From: Clostridia bacterium
Lineage (GTDB): Bacteria; Bacillota; Clostridia; Christensenellales; UBA1242
NCBI GenBank assembly: GCA_028704215.1
Contig: JAQVLJ010000024.1
Span: 1-11,614 of the forward strand
Reading direction: 5' to 3'
DNA: 11,614 nucleotides
In this document: positions 1 through 5,375 of the stretch, piece after piece
How the letters are laid out: each line of letters starts with the position of its first letter
Numbering within the stretch: the first letter of the stretch is position 1
Position numbers and translations under genes: made by a program
Notes under the pieces: model-generated
What the model was told of the DNA's origin: nothing
What the model saw: only the letters and a program-made list of their open reading frames with translations
Database searches by the model: none

Positions 1-612
1 CCAATCCTCATGAAAATCACTACAAACCAACCCATCAATAGTGCAGTTTGCAACAATTCCATCGCTGAAACCTAACAAACCGCCAGTATTATGTCCGCCC
101 TTAACGTAAATATCTATTAGGTTTACATTTTTGATTATTCCACTACTCATGTAACCAAATAGTCCTTGACAATCCTCTGTATTATTGATATACAATCCAC
201 TTATTGTAAACCCTTGTCCATCAAAAACACCTGCAAAAGGATAGTCATAACCTATGCCAATAGGAATCCAAGCATTTGCTGGAGGATCATATTCCCAATC
301 TGCATAATTCTCTGAACTTTCATTTAGTTCAATATCTGAAGTTAATTTAAATTTTTTGTTATTATAAAGCCCTTGATTTATTACCGATGAAAATGTAGTT
401 AATTCTTCTGCATTGTTTATGGTTATATAATTTTCATTTGGTGTTTGACCATTTATAATTTCTGTTATGCTATAGTCAATATCATTTTCCACATCAGCAA
501 AAACAACAAAATTTTCCGAGTTAAATATATTTCCAAAACTACAAGCTAACATAGCTATAACCAAAATGACCCCAAAAATCATTTTTGTAATATTATTCTT
601 TGTTTTATTCAT
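1..612 (-). CDS. Secreted GLUG-type surface protein, N-terminal part (runs off left edge)
   Basis: This frame stays open from an ATG at 612 to the window edge, giving 204 residues with no stop. It was read directly from the minus strand. AGGAGA at 619-624 lies 6 nt before the ATG and fixes the start. Residues 11-24 form a hydrophobic export segment. Signal peptidase I could cut after V-F-A (residues 37-39); a lipobox ending in M-L-A-C (21-24) is a weaker alternative. The mature part is rich in Asn, Gly, Ile and aromatic residues. It has the pattern of large repeat-built cell-surface proteins: FAGVFDGQGFTISGLYI (126-142), GLFGYMSSGIIKNVNL (150-165), then GGLLGFSDGIVANC (177-190). That last stretch resembles the GLUG motif, which is found in bacterial adhesin-like proteins and usually folds as beta-helix turns. 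A role at the cell surface, perhaps adhesion, is inferred; the anchor would lie outside the window. Export and family are fairly sure; ligand unknown. Confidence 0.75.
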   Translation of the reverse strand, partial: MNKTKNNITKMIFGVILVIAMLACSFGNIFNSENFVVFADVENDIDYSITEIINGQTPNENYITINNAEELTTFSSVINQGLYNNKKFKLTSDIELNESSENYADWEYDPPANAWIPIGIGYDYPFAGVFDGQGFTISGLYINNTEDCQGLFGYMSSGIIKNVNLIDIYVKGGHNTGGLLGFSDGIVANCTIDGLVCSDFHEDW

Positions 613-646
613 GAAATATCTCCTAACGCATTATATATCTATAAAA

Positions 647-675
647 ATTATATCACTTCAATAAATATAAAACAA
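647..675 (-). promoter_or_regulatory. SigA-type promoter for the surface protein
   Basis: On the minus strand, -35 TTGTTT (670-675) and -10 TATAAT (647-652) are separated by exactly 17 nt. The -10 is a perfect match and is preceded by TGA, which makes an extended -10 (TGnTATAAT). The expected start of transcription is near 640, leaving a leader of about 28 nt with the AGGAGA site. Confidence 0.65.
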
Positions 676-711
676 TTAAATCTATGATCGGATTGTTCTT
701 TATTATTGTAT

Positions 712-738
712 ACGATACTAATGTTTCTATAGTATCGT
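712..738. repeat. Inverted repeat, 9-bp perfect arms, 9-nt loop
   Basis: ACGATACTA (712-720) is followed by a 9-nt spacer and its exact reverse complement TAGTATCGT (730-738). On the plus strand only TTTT follows; on the minus strand no T-run follows, so this is a poor terminator in either direction. It lies about 60 bp upstream of the surface-protein -10. An operator or a structured RNA is possible. The arm core ATACTA/TAGTAT recurs at 2812-2828. Confidence 0.5.
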
Positions 739-746
739 TTTAAACA

Positions 747-881
747 TTAAGTTCCAAAAGTAAACTCTCGGGCTTTCCATTTTTTAATATTTCCTAAAAT
801 CGTTATAAAATTATCTAAAACGGAATGCGTTGCATACATTTGCAACCTATGAAAAAAGTATGCCCAACAATTAATTGACAT
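747..881 (-). other. Unrecognised 44-codon frame, possible small gene or gene remnant
   Basis: On the minus strand an ATG at 881 opens 44 codons, ending in TAA at 747. The product begins MSINCWAYFFHRLQMYATHS and ends WKAREFTFGT. It has two tryptophans, several aromatic residues and a basic C-terminal part, which is unusual for a chance frame in DNA this AT-rich. An in-frame stop lies four codons upstream of the ATG and no Shine-Dalgarno site is visible, so it is probably not translated as it stands. It could be the remnant of a longer gene, such as one from a mobile element, or chance. I do not recognise a family. Confidence 0.2.
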
Positions 882-898
882 ATTTTTAATTTTTTATC

Positions 899-1138
899 TT
901 ATTGTTTCATCTTTATTATTTTTTCTATTTGCTCTACTGTCAACATTCTTCCCATAGATACAACATTGTTGTCAATCACGAGAGCAGGGGTTGCCATAAC
1001 TCCATAAGCCATAATTTTTTCAAAATCTTTTTCTTGTTCAACTGCTTCAGAAATGCCGCAATTTTTAGCAGCAATTTTGGCGTTTTCAAAATTTTGTTGG
1101 CTTTTACTACAACATCCACCCAATGCAATAATTTTCAT
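899..1138 (-). CDS. Thioredoxin-like small protein with a CCxxS active site
   Basis: The 79-aa protein belongs to the small thioredoxin/glutaredoxin-like family often called redox-active disulfide protein 2 (MTH895/TM0996 type). The N-terminal strand MKIIALGG leads into C9-C10-S-K-S13. The usual family pattern is G-x-G-C-x-x-C; here the first Cys matches C10, the second is Ser13, and an extra Cys sits at position 9. The fold's cis-proline loop is present as V-M-A-T-P51-A-L-V, followed by the typical strand V-I-D-N-N-V-V-S-M-G-R. GGAG at 1147-1150, 8 nt before the ATG, supports the start. It is the last gene of the metalloid operon, 17 nt after the permease gene. Family members commonly lie beside such permeases. 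A role in delivering or reducing a thiol-bound metalloid or metal in the cytosol is inferred. Vicinal cysteines could bind a soft metal rather than run a classical dithiol exchange. Confidence 0.8.
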   Translation of the reverse strand: MKIIALGGCCSKSQQNFENAKIAAKNCGISEAVEQEKDFEKIMAYGVMATPALVIDNNVVSMGRMLTVEQIEKIIKMKQ

Positions 1139-1155
1139 AATTTATACTCCTTTTT

Positions 1156-2283
1156 TTATGTAAATAGGAAATTGAATGCGTTAAAAATATATCCAATCAA
1201 TACAATTCCTACTGTTACAATTCCTATAAAAGCCCACAAAAGCTTTGGTTTTACCGCTCGCCTTAGCATTATCATGCTTGGCAAACTTAGTGCAGTTACA
1301 CTCATCATAAATGATAAAATCGTTCCTACTCCAACGCCCTTTATAAAGAGCGCTTCCGCAATAGGAATGGTGCCAAATATATCTGCGTACATAGGAACGC
1401 CCACAAGACTAGCCACAAGAACTGAATACCATTTATCTTGCCCCAAAACCGCACTTATCCATTCGGTTGGAATCCAATTGTGAATTACAGCACCTATCAA
1501 TACGCCAATCAAAACAAACAACCAGACTTTTTTTAAAGTATTCCTTACTTGTTCTTTTGCGTAAATTAGTCTGTCTTTTTTGCTTAAATTTTCTTGCTCA
1601 ATGTCTATGCTGCTTCCAGCCGTAACAAAGTCTTCAACAGACTTTCCGGCACCAGACTTTTCTATAAGAGTTCCACCTATTACTGCAAGAGTCAAGCCAA
1701 CCACAACATAGGCAATTGCAATAGGAAAACCAAATACACTAGCAAGCAAAATAAATGCACCAAGGTCAACTAAGGGACTGCTTATTAAAAATGAAAACGT
1801 TACACCGCTAGACAAACCAGCTCTTGTAAATCCTATAAAAATAGGAATTGATGAACAACTGCAAAAGGGGGTAACTGTTCCAAGTAGTGCCCCAATTATA
1901 TTTGCTTTTATACCTTTAAATTTTGATAATATTTTTTTTGTTCTTTCAGGCGGAAAATAACTTTGGATGTAGGATATTATAAATATTAACAAGCAAAGCA
2001 AAAATATTATTTTTATCGCATCATAAATAAAAAACTGAATACTTGCACCCCAACGGCTTGCCAAAAATTCTTGCCCACCAATACCACCAACTCCTAAACC
2101 AATTAAAGAGTTAAGCCATTTCATTCCAAGAATTTGGTCACTAAAAAATTCCCAAATGCTTTTAACAATATTCCAGTTCCAAACCAAGCCAATGAAAACA
2201 TTTATAAATGCAATGCAAAGAATAACACTTAAAAAAATTGTTGTTTTTTTATGCATTAAAAACCAATTATTCTTTTTACCCAT
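1156..2283 (-). CDS. ArsP/DUF318-type permease, probable metalloid exporter
   Basis: This 375-aa inner-membrane protein has about eight to ten hydrophobic segments (for example 15-35, 89-106, 160-183, 187-204, 254-268, 350-368). The signature T-P-F-C-S-C-S-S at 138-145 is the hallmark of the permease family PF03773, which includes ArsP; G-V-P-M-Y-A-D-I-F-G (295-304) and S-L-P-S-M-I-M-L (333-340) are further conserved blocks. Characterised ArsP proteins export trivalent organoarsenicals, and the paired cysteines 141 and 143 are the likely metalloid-contact site. A soluble loop at about 205-250 divides two halves. AAGGAG (2289-2294), 5 nt before the ATG, supports the start. It lies between arsR and the thioredoxin-like gene, so regulation by ArsR is expected. 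No arsC, arsB or arsA is present, so the substrate could be a methylated arsenical or another soft ion. Family assignment is firm; substrate is inferred. Confidence 0.85.
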   Translation of the reverse strand: MGKKNNWFLMHKKTTIFLSVILCIAFINVFIGLVWNWNIVKSIWEFFSDQILGMKWLNSLIGLGVGGIGGQEFLASRWGASIQFFIYDAIKIIFLLCLLIFIISYIQSYFPPERTKKILSKFKGIKANIIGALLGTVTPFCSCSSIPIFIGFTRAGLSSGVTFSFLISSPLVDLGAFILLASVFGFPIAIAYVVVGLTLAVIGGTLIEKSGAGKSVEDFVTAGSSIDIEQENLSKKDRLIYAKEQVRNTLKKVWLFVLIGVLIGAVIHNWIPTEWISAVLGQDKWYSVLVASLVGVPMYADIFGTIPIAEALFIKGVGVGTILSFMMSVTALSLPSMIMLRRAVKPKLLWAFIGIVTVGIVLIGYIFNAFNFLFT

Positions 2284-2333
2284 TTATTCTCCTTATTACA
2301 TAGATGGCAGTCTATAGATATCTAAAAAAATAT
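2284..2333 (-). promoter_or_regulatory. Possible second ArsR operator between arsR and the permease gene
   Basis: The 50-bp gap contains a perfect 10-bp palindrome TAGATATCTA (2315-2324) and, overlapping it, ATAGA and TCTAT arms (2300-2304 and 2311-2315) separated by 6 nt. On the minus strand it also carries ATCTATGT, which occurs in the candidate operator in front of arsR as well. A second repressor site or an internal promoter control point is plausible. The permease Shine-Dalgarno site occupies 2289-2294. Confidence 0.35.
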
Positions 2334-2639
2334 TTATTTCTTATGACAATTACAATTATTTTTTTCACAACAACTTTTATTTATATCAAAAAATTTTGAA
2401 AGAAATTCCAACTTATCTTTATTTAAAGTGTAGTTATTCCAAATACCATTTTTTTCGCAACTAACAAGTCCGCTATCTACAAGCATTTTCATGTGATAAC
2501 TTAATGTTGGCTGAGTAATGTCAAAATCTTCAAGCAATTTGCAAGCACACATTGTTCCTTGCTTCAGCATTTCAACAATGCTAAGCCTAGTTTCATCACT
2601 AAGCACTTTAAACAAATAAGCACCATCTTTACAATTCAT
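2334..2639 (-). CDS. arsR: ArsR-family metalloid-responsive repressor
   Basis: The 101-aa winged-helix protein (ArsR/SmtB family) should repress the operon and release DNA on binding As(III) or a similar ion. L-S-D-E-T-R-L-S-I-V-E-M-L (13-25) is the family's first conserved block. C31-A-C33 sits where E. coli ArsR has its C-V-C ligands; the third ligand, Cys37 in E. coli, is replaced here by a leucine. The recognition helix is T-Q-P-T-L-S-Y-H-M-K-M-L (42-53). The protein is cysteine-rich elsewhere: C3, C61, and a tail with C90, C91, C96 and C98. Start choice: the ATG at 2639 has GGAG (2646-2649) 6 nt upstream. A longer frame from a GTG at 2654 would put that site inside the coding region and is disfavoured. 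It is the first gene of the operon. Family and role are confident; the exact inducer is not. Confidence 0.88.
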   Translation of the reverse strand: MNCKDGAYLFKVLSDETRLSIVEMLKQGTMCACKLLEDFDITQPTLSYHMKMLVDSGLVSCEKNGIWNNYTLNKDKLEFLSKFFDINKSCCEKNNCNCHKK

Positions 2640-2654
2640 ATTTTTCTCCAACAC

Positions 2655-2670
2655 ATAGATATTTATCTAT
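2655..2670. promoter_or_regulatory. Candidate ArsR operator in front of arsR
   Basis: ATAGAT (2655-2660), a 4-nt spacer, then ATCTAT (2665-2670) form a perfect inverted repeat just downstream of the predicted -10, across the expected transcription start. ArsR-family repressors typically bind such AT-rich dyads overlapping their own promoter. The same ATAGAT/ATCTAT words recur in front of the permease gene. Confidence 0.5.
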
Positions 2671-2675
2671 ATGTT

Positions 2676-2705
2676 ATCATATTATTTTTTGTTAATACAA
2701 GTAAA
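2676..2705 (-). promoter_or_regulatory. Probable promoter of the arsR-permease-thioredoxin operon
   Basis: On the minus strand, -35 TTTACT (2700-2705) and -10 TATGAT (2676-2681) are separated by 18 nt. The -35 is weak and the -10 matches consensus at five of six positions. The expected start falls inside the inverted repeat at 2655-2670, an arrangement suited to repression by ArsR. Confidence 0.45.
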
Positions 2706-2811
2706 TTTATTATATTTATAAAACTTTTATCGAAATTGTATTTGTTCTGCCCATTATTAAACCTATTTCATTATAAGCACATTTCAGTTGGTTCGTTGCT
2801 TGATGATATAA

Positions 2812-2828
2812 AATACTAACATAGTATT
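2812..2828. repeat. Perfect 7-bp inverted repeat overlapping the -35 of the exported-protein gene
   Basis: AATACTA (2812-2818), spacer ACA, TAGTATT (2822-2828). The right arm enters the -35 hexamer TTGACT (2827-2832), a position where a bound regulator could block or recruit polymerase. No regulator gene adjacent to this promoter suggests itself. The core ATACTA/TAGTAT is shared with the repeat at 712-738, although in DNA this AT-rich that may be chance. Confidence 0.4.
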
Positions 2829-2855
2829 GACTTTTGAGTGTAAATATTGTAAAAT
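2827..2855 (+). promoter_or_regulatory. SigA-type promoter of the exported protein/small protein/protease unit
   Basis: -35 TTGACT (2827-2832), 17-nt spacer, -10 TAAAAT (2850-2855). Transcription should start near 2862, giving a short leader with AAGGAG at 2868-2873. The hexamers and spacing are identical to those of the promoter at 6836-6864. Confidence 0.7.
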
Positions 2856-2879
2856 AATGGAAATTTTAAGGAGCTGTAT

Positions 2880-4016
2880 ATGAAAATATTTAATAAAAAA
2901 GCTATTTGTATTGCATTGTTTTTGGCTTTAATTGTTTGCTTATCATTTTTGCTCCCTGGGTATATTAATTCAAAAAACAATGTTGCTACTAGAGACATTA
3001 ACGTTAGCGAAATAGGAACTTTGTCGTACGAAGAAAAGATTGAAAAATTGCAGAAACAATTTAATAATATTGAAACGAGAACTGAAAACGATATATCATA
3101 CTTTAATGGAGATATTAATTTAGATGACTTGAATTTTTTATCTACAGAGTATGAGGGTAGCGATATTGTAAAAAATTATCAGTCTGTTATTGACAATAGT
3201 AAAGAAACAATTAGCCTTACAAGCAACGTTGTTGCTGATGGGAATATAGTTTCGTCTGCAAAACTAGATTTTTCAACAGAATATGATGAAAAAACTGGAC
3301 AACTATTTATCGTTAATGAAAATGGCAACAAAATTGACATTATGGCAGAGTTGAAAGATGAAAATATCGAAGAATGTTTGGTATTAACAGCAATTCTTGC
3401 TGCTTTTACGATAAAACAAATAGTTTCGCTTGTTGTTATTTCAGCGGTTTTAATAATCGTAACCTTAAATGCAAAACAAATTGCAAATGACATTGATCGT
3501 TTAATTTCAAAAATTAAAGATGGGTTCATTTCTTTTTGGGATAGAATAAAATTAGCTTGTGGTAAAATTACCGCAATTGTATTAACATCTGCAATTGCTA
3601 TGACAGAATTATTGGCTATTGAAATTTATGAAGCGGCAAAATACAGAAAAGATTGTTATTTGCTTTGCGGTACAATAACTGGAACTAGCCTTATACCAAT
3701 ATTATATCAGTTTACTAATTATGAGAATGCTCGAAATTGGATTAAAAAAGGTGGAAGTGTATGGTCTCCATTTTCACAAACTGCAATTGAATGTGTAAAA
3801 GGCGCTGGATTTGTACCTGGTGGCTTAGATAAAATTACACATACATATGATCCTTATGTTGCCGAAAGGCATTATATTAAATTTACTTTACTAAATAGTA
3901 TTAATGTTGATTTTGGATTTTATCATTATCATACATTAAATAAGATTACATTAAAAAGAGTCAATGTTAGTGCCCATTCATTCTTCGGATTACCTTTTAT
4001 CGGTGATCCTATATAG
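2880..4016 (+). CDS. Exported membrane protein with His-rich C-terminus, possible secreted effector
   Basis: I cannot assign this 378-aa protein to a family with certainty. Residues 8-26 are a signal peptide or anchor. Residues 45-165 are a polar, beta-rich region with few cysteines. Two hydrophobic stretches follow (166-196 and 229-247), separated by an amphipathic basic segment (198-226). The C-terminal 100 residues are soluble and contain H331, F-Y-H349-Y-H351 and A-H366-S-F-F-G-L-P, a cluster that could form a metal or active site. From memory, putative exported toxins of Bacillota have a similar layout (signal, beta region, membrane segment, terminal His-containing domain); this is inference. 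AAGGAG at 2868-2873, 6 nt before the ATG, fixes the start. The next gene's Shine-Dalgarno site overlaps this gene's stop codon, so the two are probably translationally coupled. A plain cell-envelope protein of unknown role is the alternative. Confidence 0.6.
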   Translation: MKIFNKKAICIALFLALIVCLSFLLPGYINSKNNVATRDINVSEIGTLSYEEKIEKLQKQFNNIETRTENDISYFNGDINLDDLNFLSTEYEGSDIVKNYQSVIDNSKETISLTSNVVADGNIVSSAKLDFSTEYDEKTGQLFIVNENGNKIDIMAELKDENIEECLVLTAILAAFTIKQIVSLVVISAVLIIVTLNAKQIANDIDRLISKIKDGFISFWDRIKLACGKITAIVLTSAIAMTELLAIEIYEAAKYRKDCYLLCGTITGTSLIPILYQFTNYENARNWIKKGGSVWSPFSQTAIECVKGAGFVPGGLDKITHTYDPYVAERHYIKFTLLNSINVDFGFYHYHTLNKITLKRVNVSAHSFFGLPFIGDPI

Positions 4017-4024
4017 GAGATAAT

Positions 4025-4408
4025 ATGACTTATTATAAAAAATACTACTCCAAAAATGATATTGAAAAGCATTTATTAAAAGATAAAAGATTTAAAACGA
4101 AAATGTATTCGTCTTTGGAAGAAATGGCCAAGGTTGAACATTTTCCAGATAATGGAGATAATTACAATGACGTTCTGCAATACACGGACTATGTAATCAA
4201 ACCTGACAACTATAAATGCTATTATATAAAAGGAAATATATTTCCAGATGACGAATACGGAACAAATGAAATAATTGTTCAATATAATGAAAATGAAATA
4301 GCATGTGCTTGTTTTATATACTTTCCATTGTGTAAAGGAATTAATGAAATCGGGGAAATGGTTAAAATTTCAATACAATATTTAACAGACTTTAACAAAG
4401 GCAAATAA
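4025..4408 (+). CDS. Small cytosolic protein of unknown function, possible partner or immunity protein
   Basis: This 127-aa protein has no signal peptide or membrane segment. It is rich in Tyr, Lys and Asn and near-neutral to slightly acidic overall. The N-terminal 35 residues look helical and basic; residues 45-105 look beta-rich (Y-V-I-K, Y-Y-I-K-G, I-I-V-Q-Y) with a loop P-D-D-E-Y-G; a C-A-C-F motif lies near 94-97, with a third cysteine at about 103. I recognise no family. AGGAG (4015-4019) overlaps the upstream TAG and sits 5 nt before this ATG, implying coupled expression with the exported protein. A small soluble protein encoded directly after an exported, possibly toxic protein is the arrangement expected of an immunity or chaperone partner, but only the gene order supports this. 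Confidence 0.6.
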   Translation: MTYYKKYYSKNDIEKHLLKDKRFKTKMYSSLEEMAKVEHFPDNGDNYNDVLQYTDYVIKPDNYKCYYIKGNIFPDDEYGTNEIIVQYNENEIACACFIYFPLCKGINEIGEMVKISIQYLTDFNKGK

Positions 4409-4447
4409 GATATTTTATTAATATAGAAATGTATTAATTATATAAAA

Positions 4448-5176
4448 ATGATTTTTAAAAAACTGATTTATGAGGTAAAAATTTTGATTAATAAAAAGGC
4501 AATTATTATAAATTACATACTCTTAGCAACTTTGTTTATTTTAAATATTTTTGCCAGTATTTATTTATTTACTAGTGATAAGACCGACATTGTTTTTAAC
4601 AACAACATATTGAAAGTTGTTGAAATAAAAGTGAGTGACGATGAAGAGACTTGGGGATATGCCACTGGTTTTTTCATTGATTTAAATGGCACAATTCTAA
4701 CAAATAAGCACGTGGTTTATAATTTAAGTGAAAATAGCAACTATTCTATTATAAAAGTAAGATTAGCAGATGTGGATGAATGGTTGGATGCTGAAATTAT
4801 AAAAGTTGGCGAAACAGATGATTTAGCTAAAATAAAAATTAATAAAAGCAATACACAATTTTTTATATTAGAAAACAGTTTAGACAATGGTGAAACAATT
4901 TATACAATTGGAAATCCTAATGGATTTGGATTATCTTTTACAAATGGAGTTGTTTCAAGTAGTGAAAGAAACGTCATTTATAATGAACAAACTATTCCAG
5001 CAATTCAAACAAGTTTTGTTATAAATGAAGGGAATAGTGGCGGTCCAGTTTTTAATAAAGATGGAAAACTTGTTGGAATAGTGAGTTTTAGATTAAAAGA
5101 CAAAAATAATGATGTAATTCAAGGCGTTTCATTTGCTCTACCATCAACTACAATTTTAGATTTTTTGAAAAACTAG
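4448..5176 (+). CDS. Membrane-anchored trypsin-like serine protease (HtrA/S1C type, no PDZ)
   Basis: The 242-aa protein has one N-terminal anchor (residues 18-42) and then a chymotrypsin-fold protease domain facing outside. The triad is visible: H88 in T-N-K-H-V-V, D125 in T-D-D-L-A-K-I and S197 in G-N-S-G-G-P, with typical I-G-N-P-N-G-F and L-V-G-I-V-S-F strands. It ends right after the protease domain, so the PDZ domain of DegP/HtrA is absent. Likely roles are surface protein quality control or cutting a specific partner. Start: the ATG at 4448 has no Shine-Dalgarno site, while an in-frame TTG at 4484 has GAGG (4472-4475) 8 nt upstream and would give 230 residues with the anchor intact; the TTG may be the true start. 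It follows the small protein by 39 nt with no terminator between, so it likely shares that transcript and may act on the exported protein. Confidence 0.85.
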   Translation: MIFKKLIYEVKILINKKAIIINYILLATLFILNIFASIYLFTSDKTDIVFNNNILKVVEIKVSDDEETWGYATGFFIDLNGTILTNKHVVYNLSENSNYSIIKVRLADVDEWLDAEIIKVGETDDLAKIKINKSNTQFFILENSLDNGETIYTIGNPNGFGLSFTNGVVSSSERNVIYNEQTIPAIQTSFVINEGNSGGPVFNKDGKLVGIVSFRLKDKNNDVIQGVSFALPSTTILDFLKN

Positions 5177-5194
5177 TTTGAAGCTAGTTTTTTT
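5168..5194 (+). terminator. Intrinsic terminator of the protease unit
   Basis: AAAAACTAG (5168-5176) pairs with CTAGTTTTT (5184-5192) around a 7-nt loop, and the T-run extends to 5194. The protease stop codon TAG lies inside the left arm. This closes the 2880-5176 transcript. Confidence 0.8.
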
Positions 5195-5295
5195 GAATAT
5201 TTTTTTGTTATAGTATAAGCTATTTTTGTAAGTTGTGGAAAGTTTGACAACGAAGTTTATAAAATGTTATTTTTTATATAAATATAAAATTTAAT

Positions 5296-5333
5296 TTGAC
5301 AAAATTGTTATATTAAATTTAAATTAGTATATT
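5296..5333 (+). promoter_or_regulatory. Promoter region of the M23-like protein gene, two overlapping candidates
   Basis: Candidate one: perfect -35 TTGACA (5296-5301), 17 nt, -10 TTAAAT (5319-5324). Candidate two: -35 TTGTTA (5305-5310), 17 nt, -10 TATATT (5328-5333). The first has the better -35, the second the better -10. Either gives a leader of a few dozen nt before AAGGAGG at 5365-5371. Confidence 0.5.
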
Positions 5334-5375
5334 CACATAGAAATAGTGCAATTGGGGAATATATAAGGAGGTTTG

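Larger units (their letters stand above)
613..898. other. Intergenic region between the thioredoxin-like gene and the surface-protein gene
   Basis: The 286 bp hold the surface-protein promoter near the left end, an inverted repeat at 712-738, a second short inverted repeat at 829-846 (GTTGCA, 6-nt loop, TGCAAC), and an unrecognised 44-codon frame on the minus strand (747-881). No hairpin with a proper U-tail follows the metalloid operon, so where that transcript ends is unclear. The stretch 750-880 looks less AT-rich and more gene-like than the rest of the gap. Confidence 0.6.

Noticed and set aside
829..846. Hairpin GTTGCA/TGCAAC as terminator of the metalloid operon
   Set aside because: Only six base pairs and no T-run on the minus strand, so it is too weak to call.
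902..1483. Long plus-strand open frame (193 codons) opposite the thioredoxin-like and permease genes
   Set aside because: It is antisense to two genes with clear family motifs and ribosome sites, and its product has no recognisable features.
2640..2654. Upstream GTG start for arsR adding five residues
   Set aside because: The GGAG that serves the ATG at 2639 would lie inside the coding region, and the GTG has no ribosome site of its own.
5244..5249. TTGACA as an additional -35 before the M23-like gene
   Set aside because: No acceptable -10 lies 16-18 nt downstream; the closest AT-rich hexamer is TTATTT.
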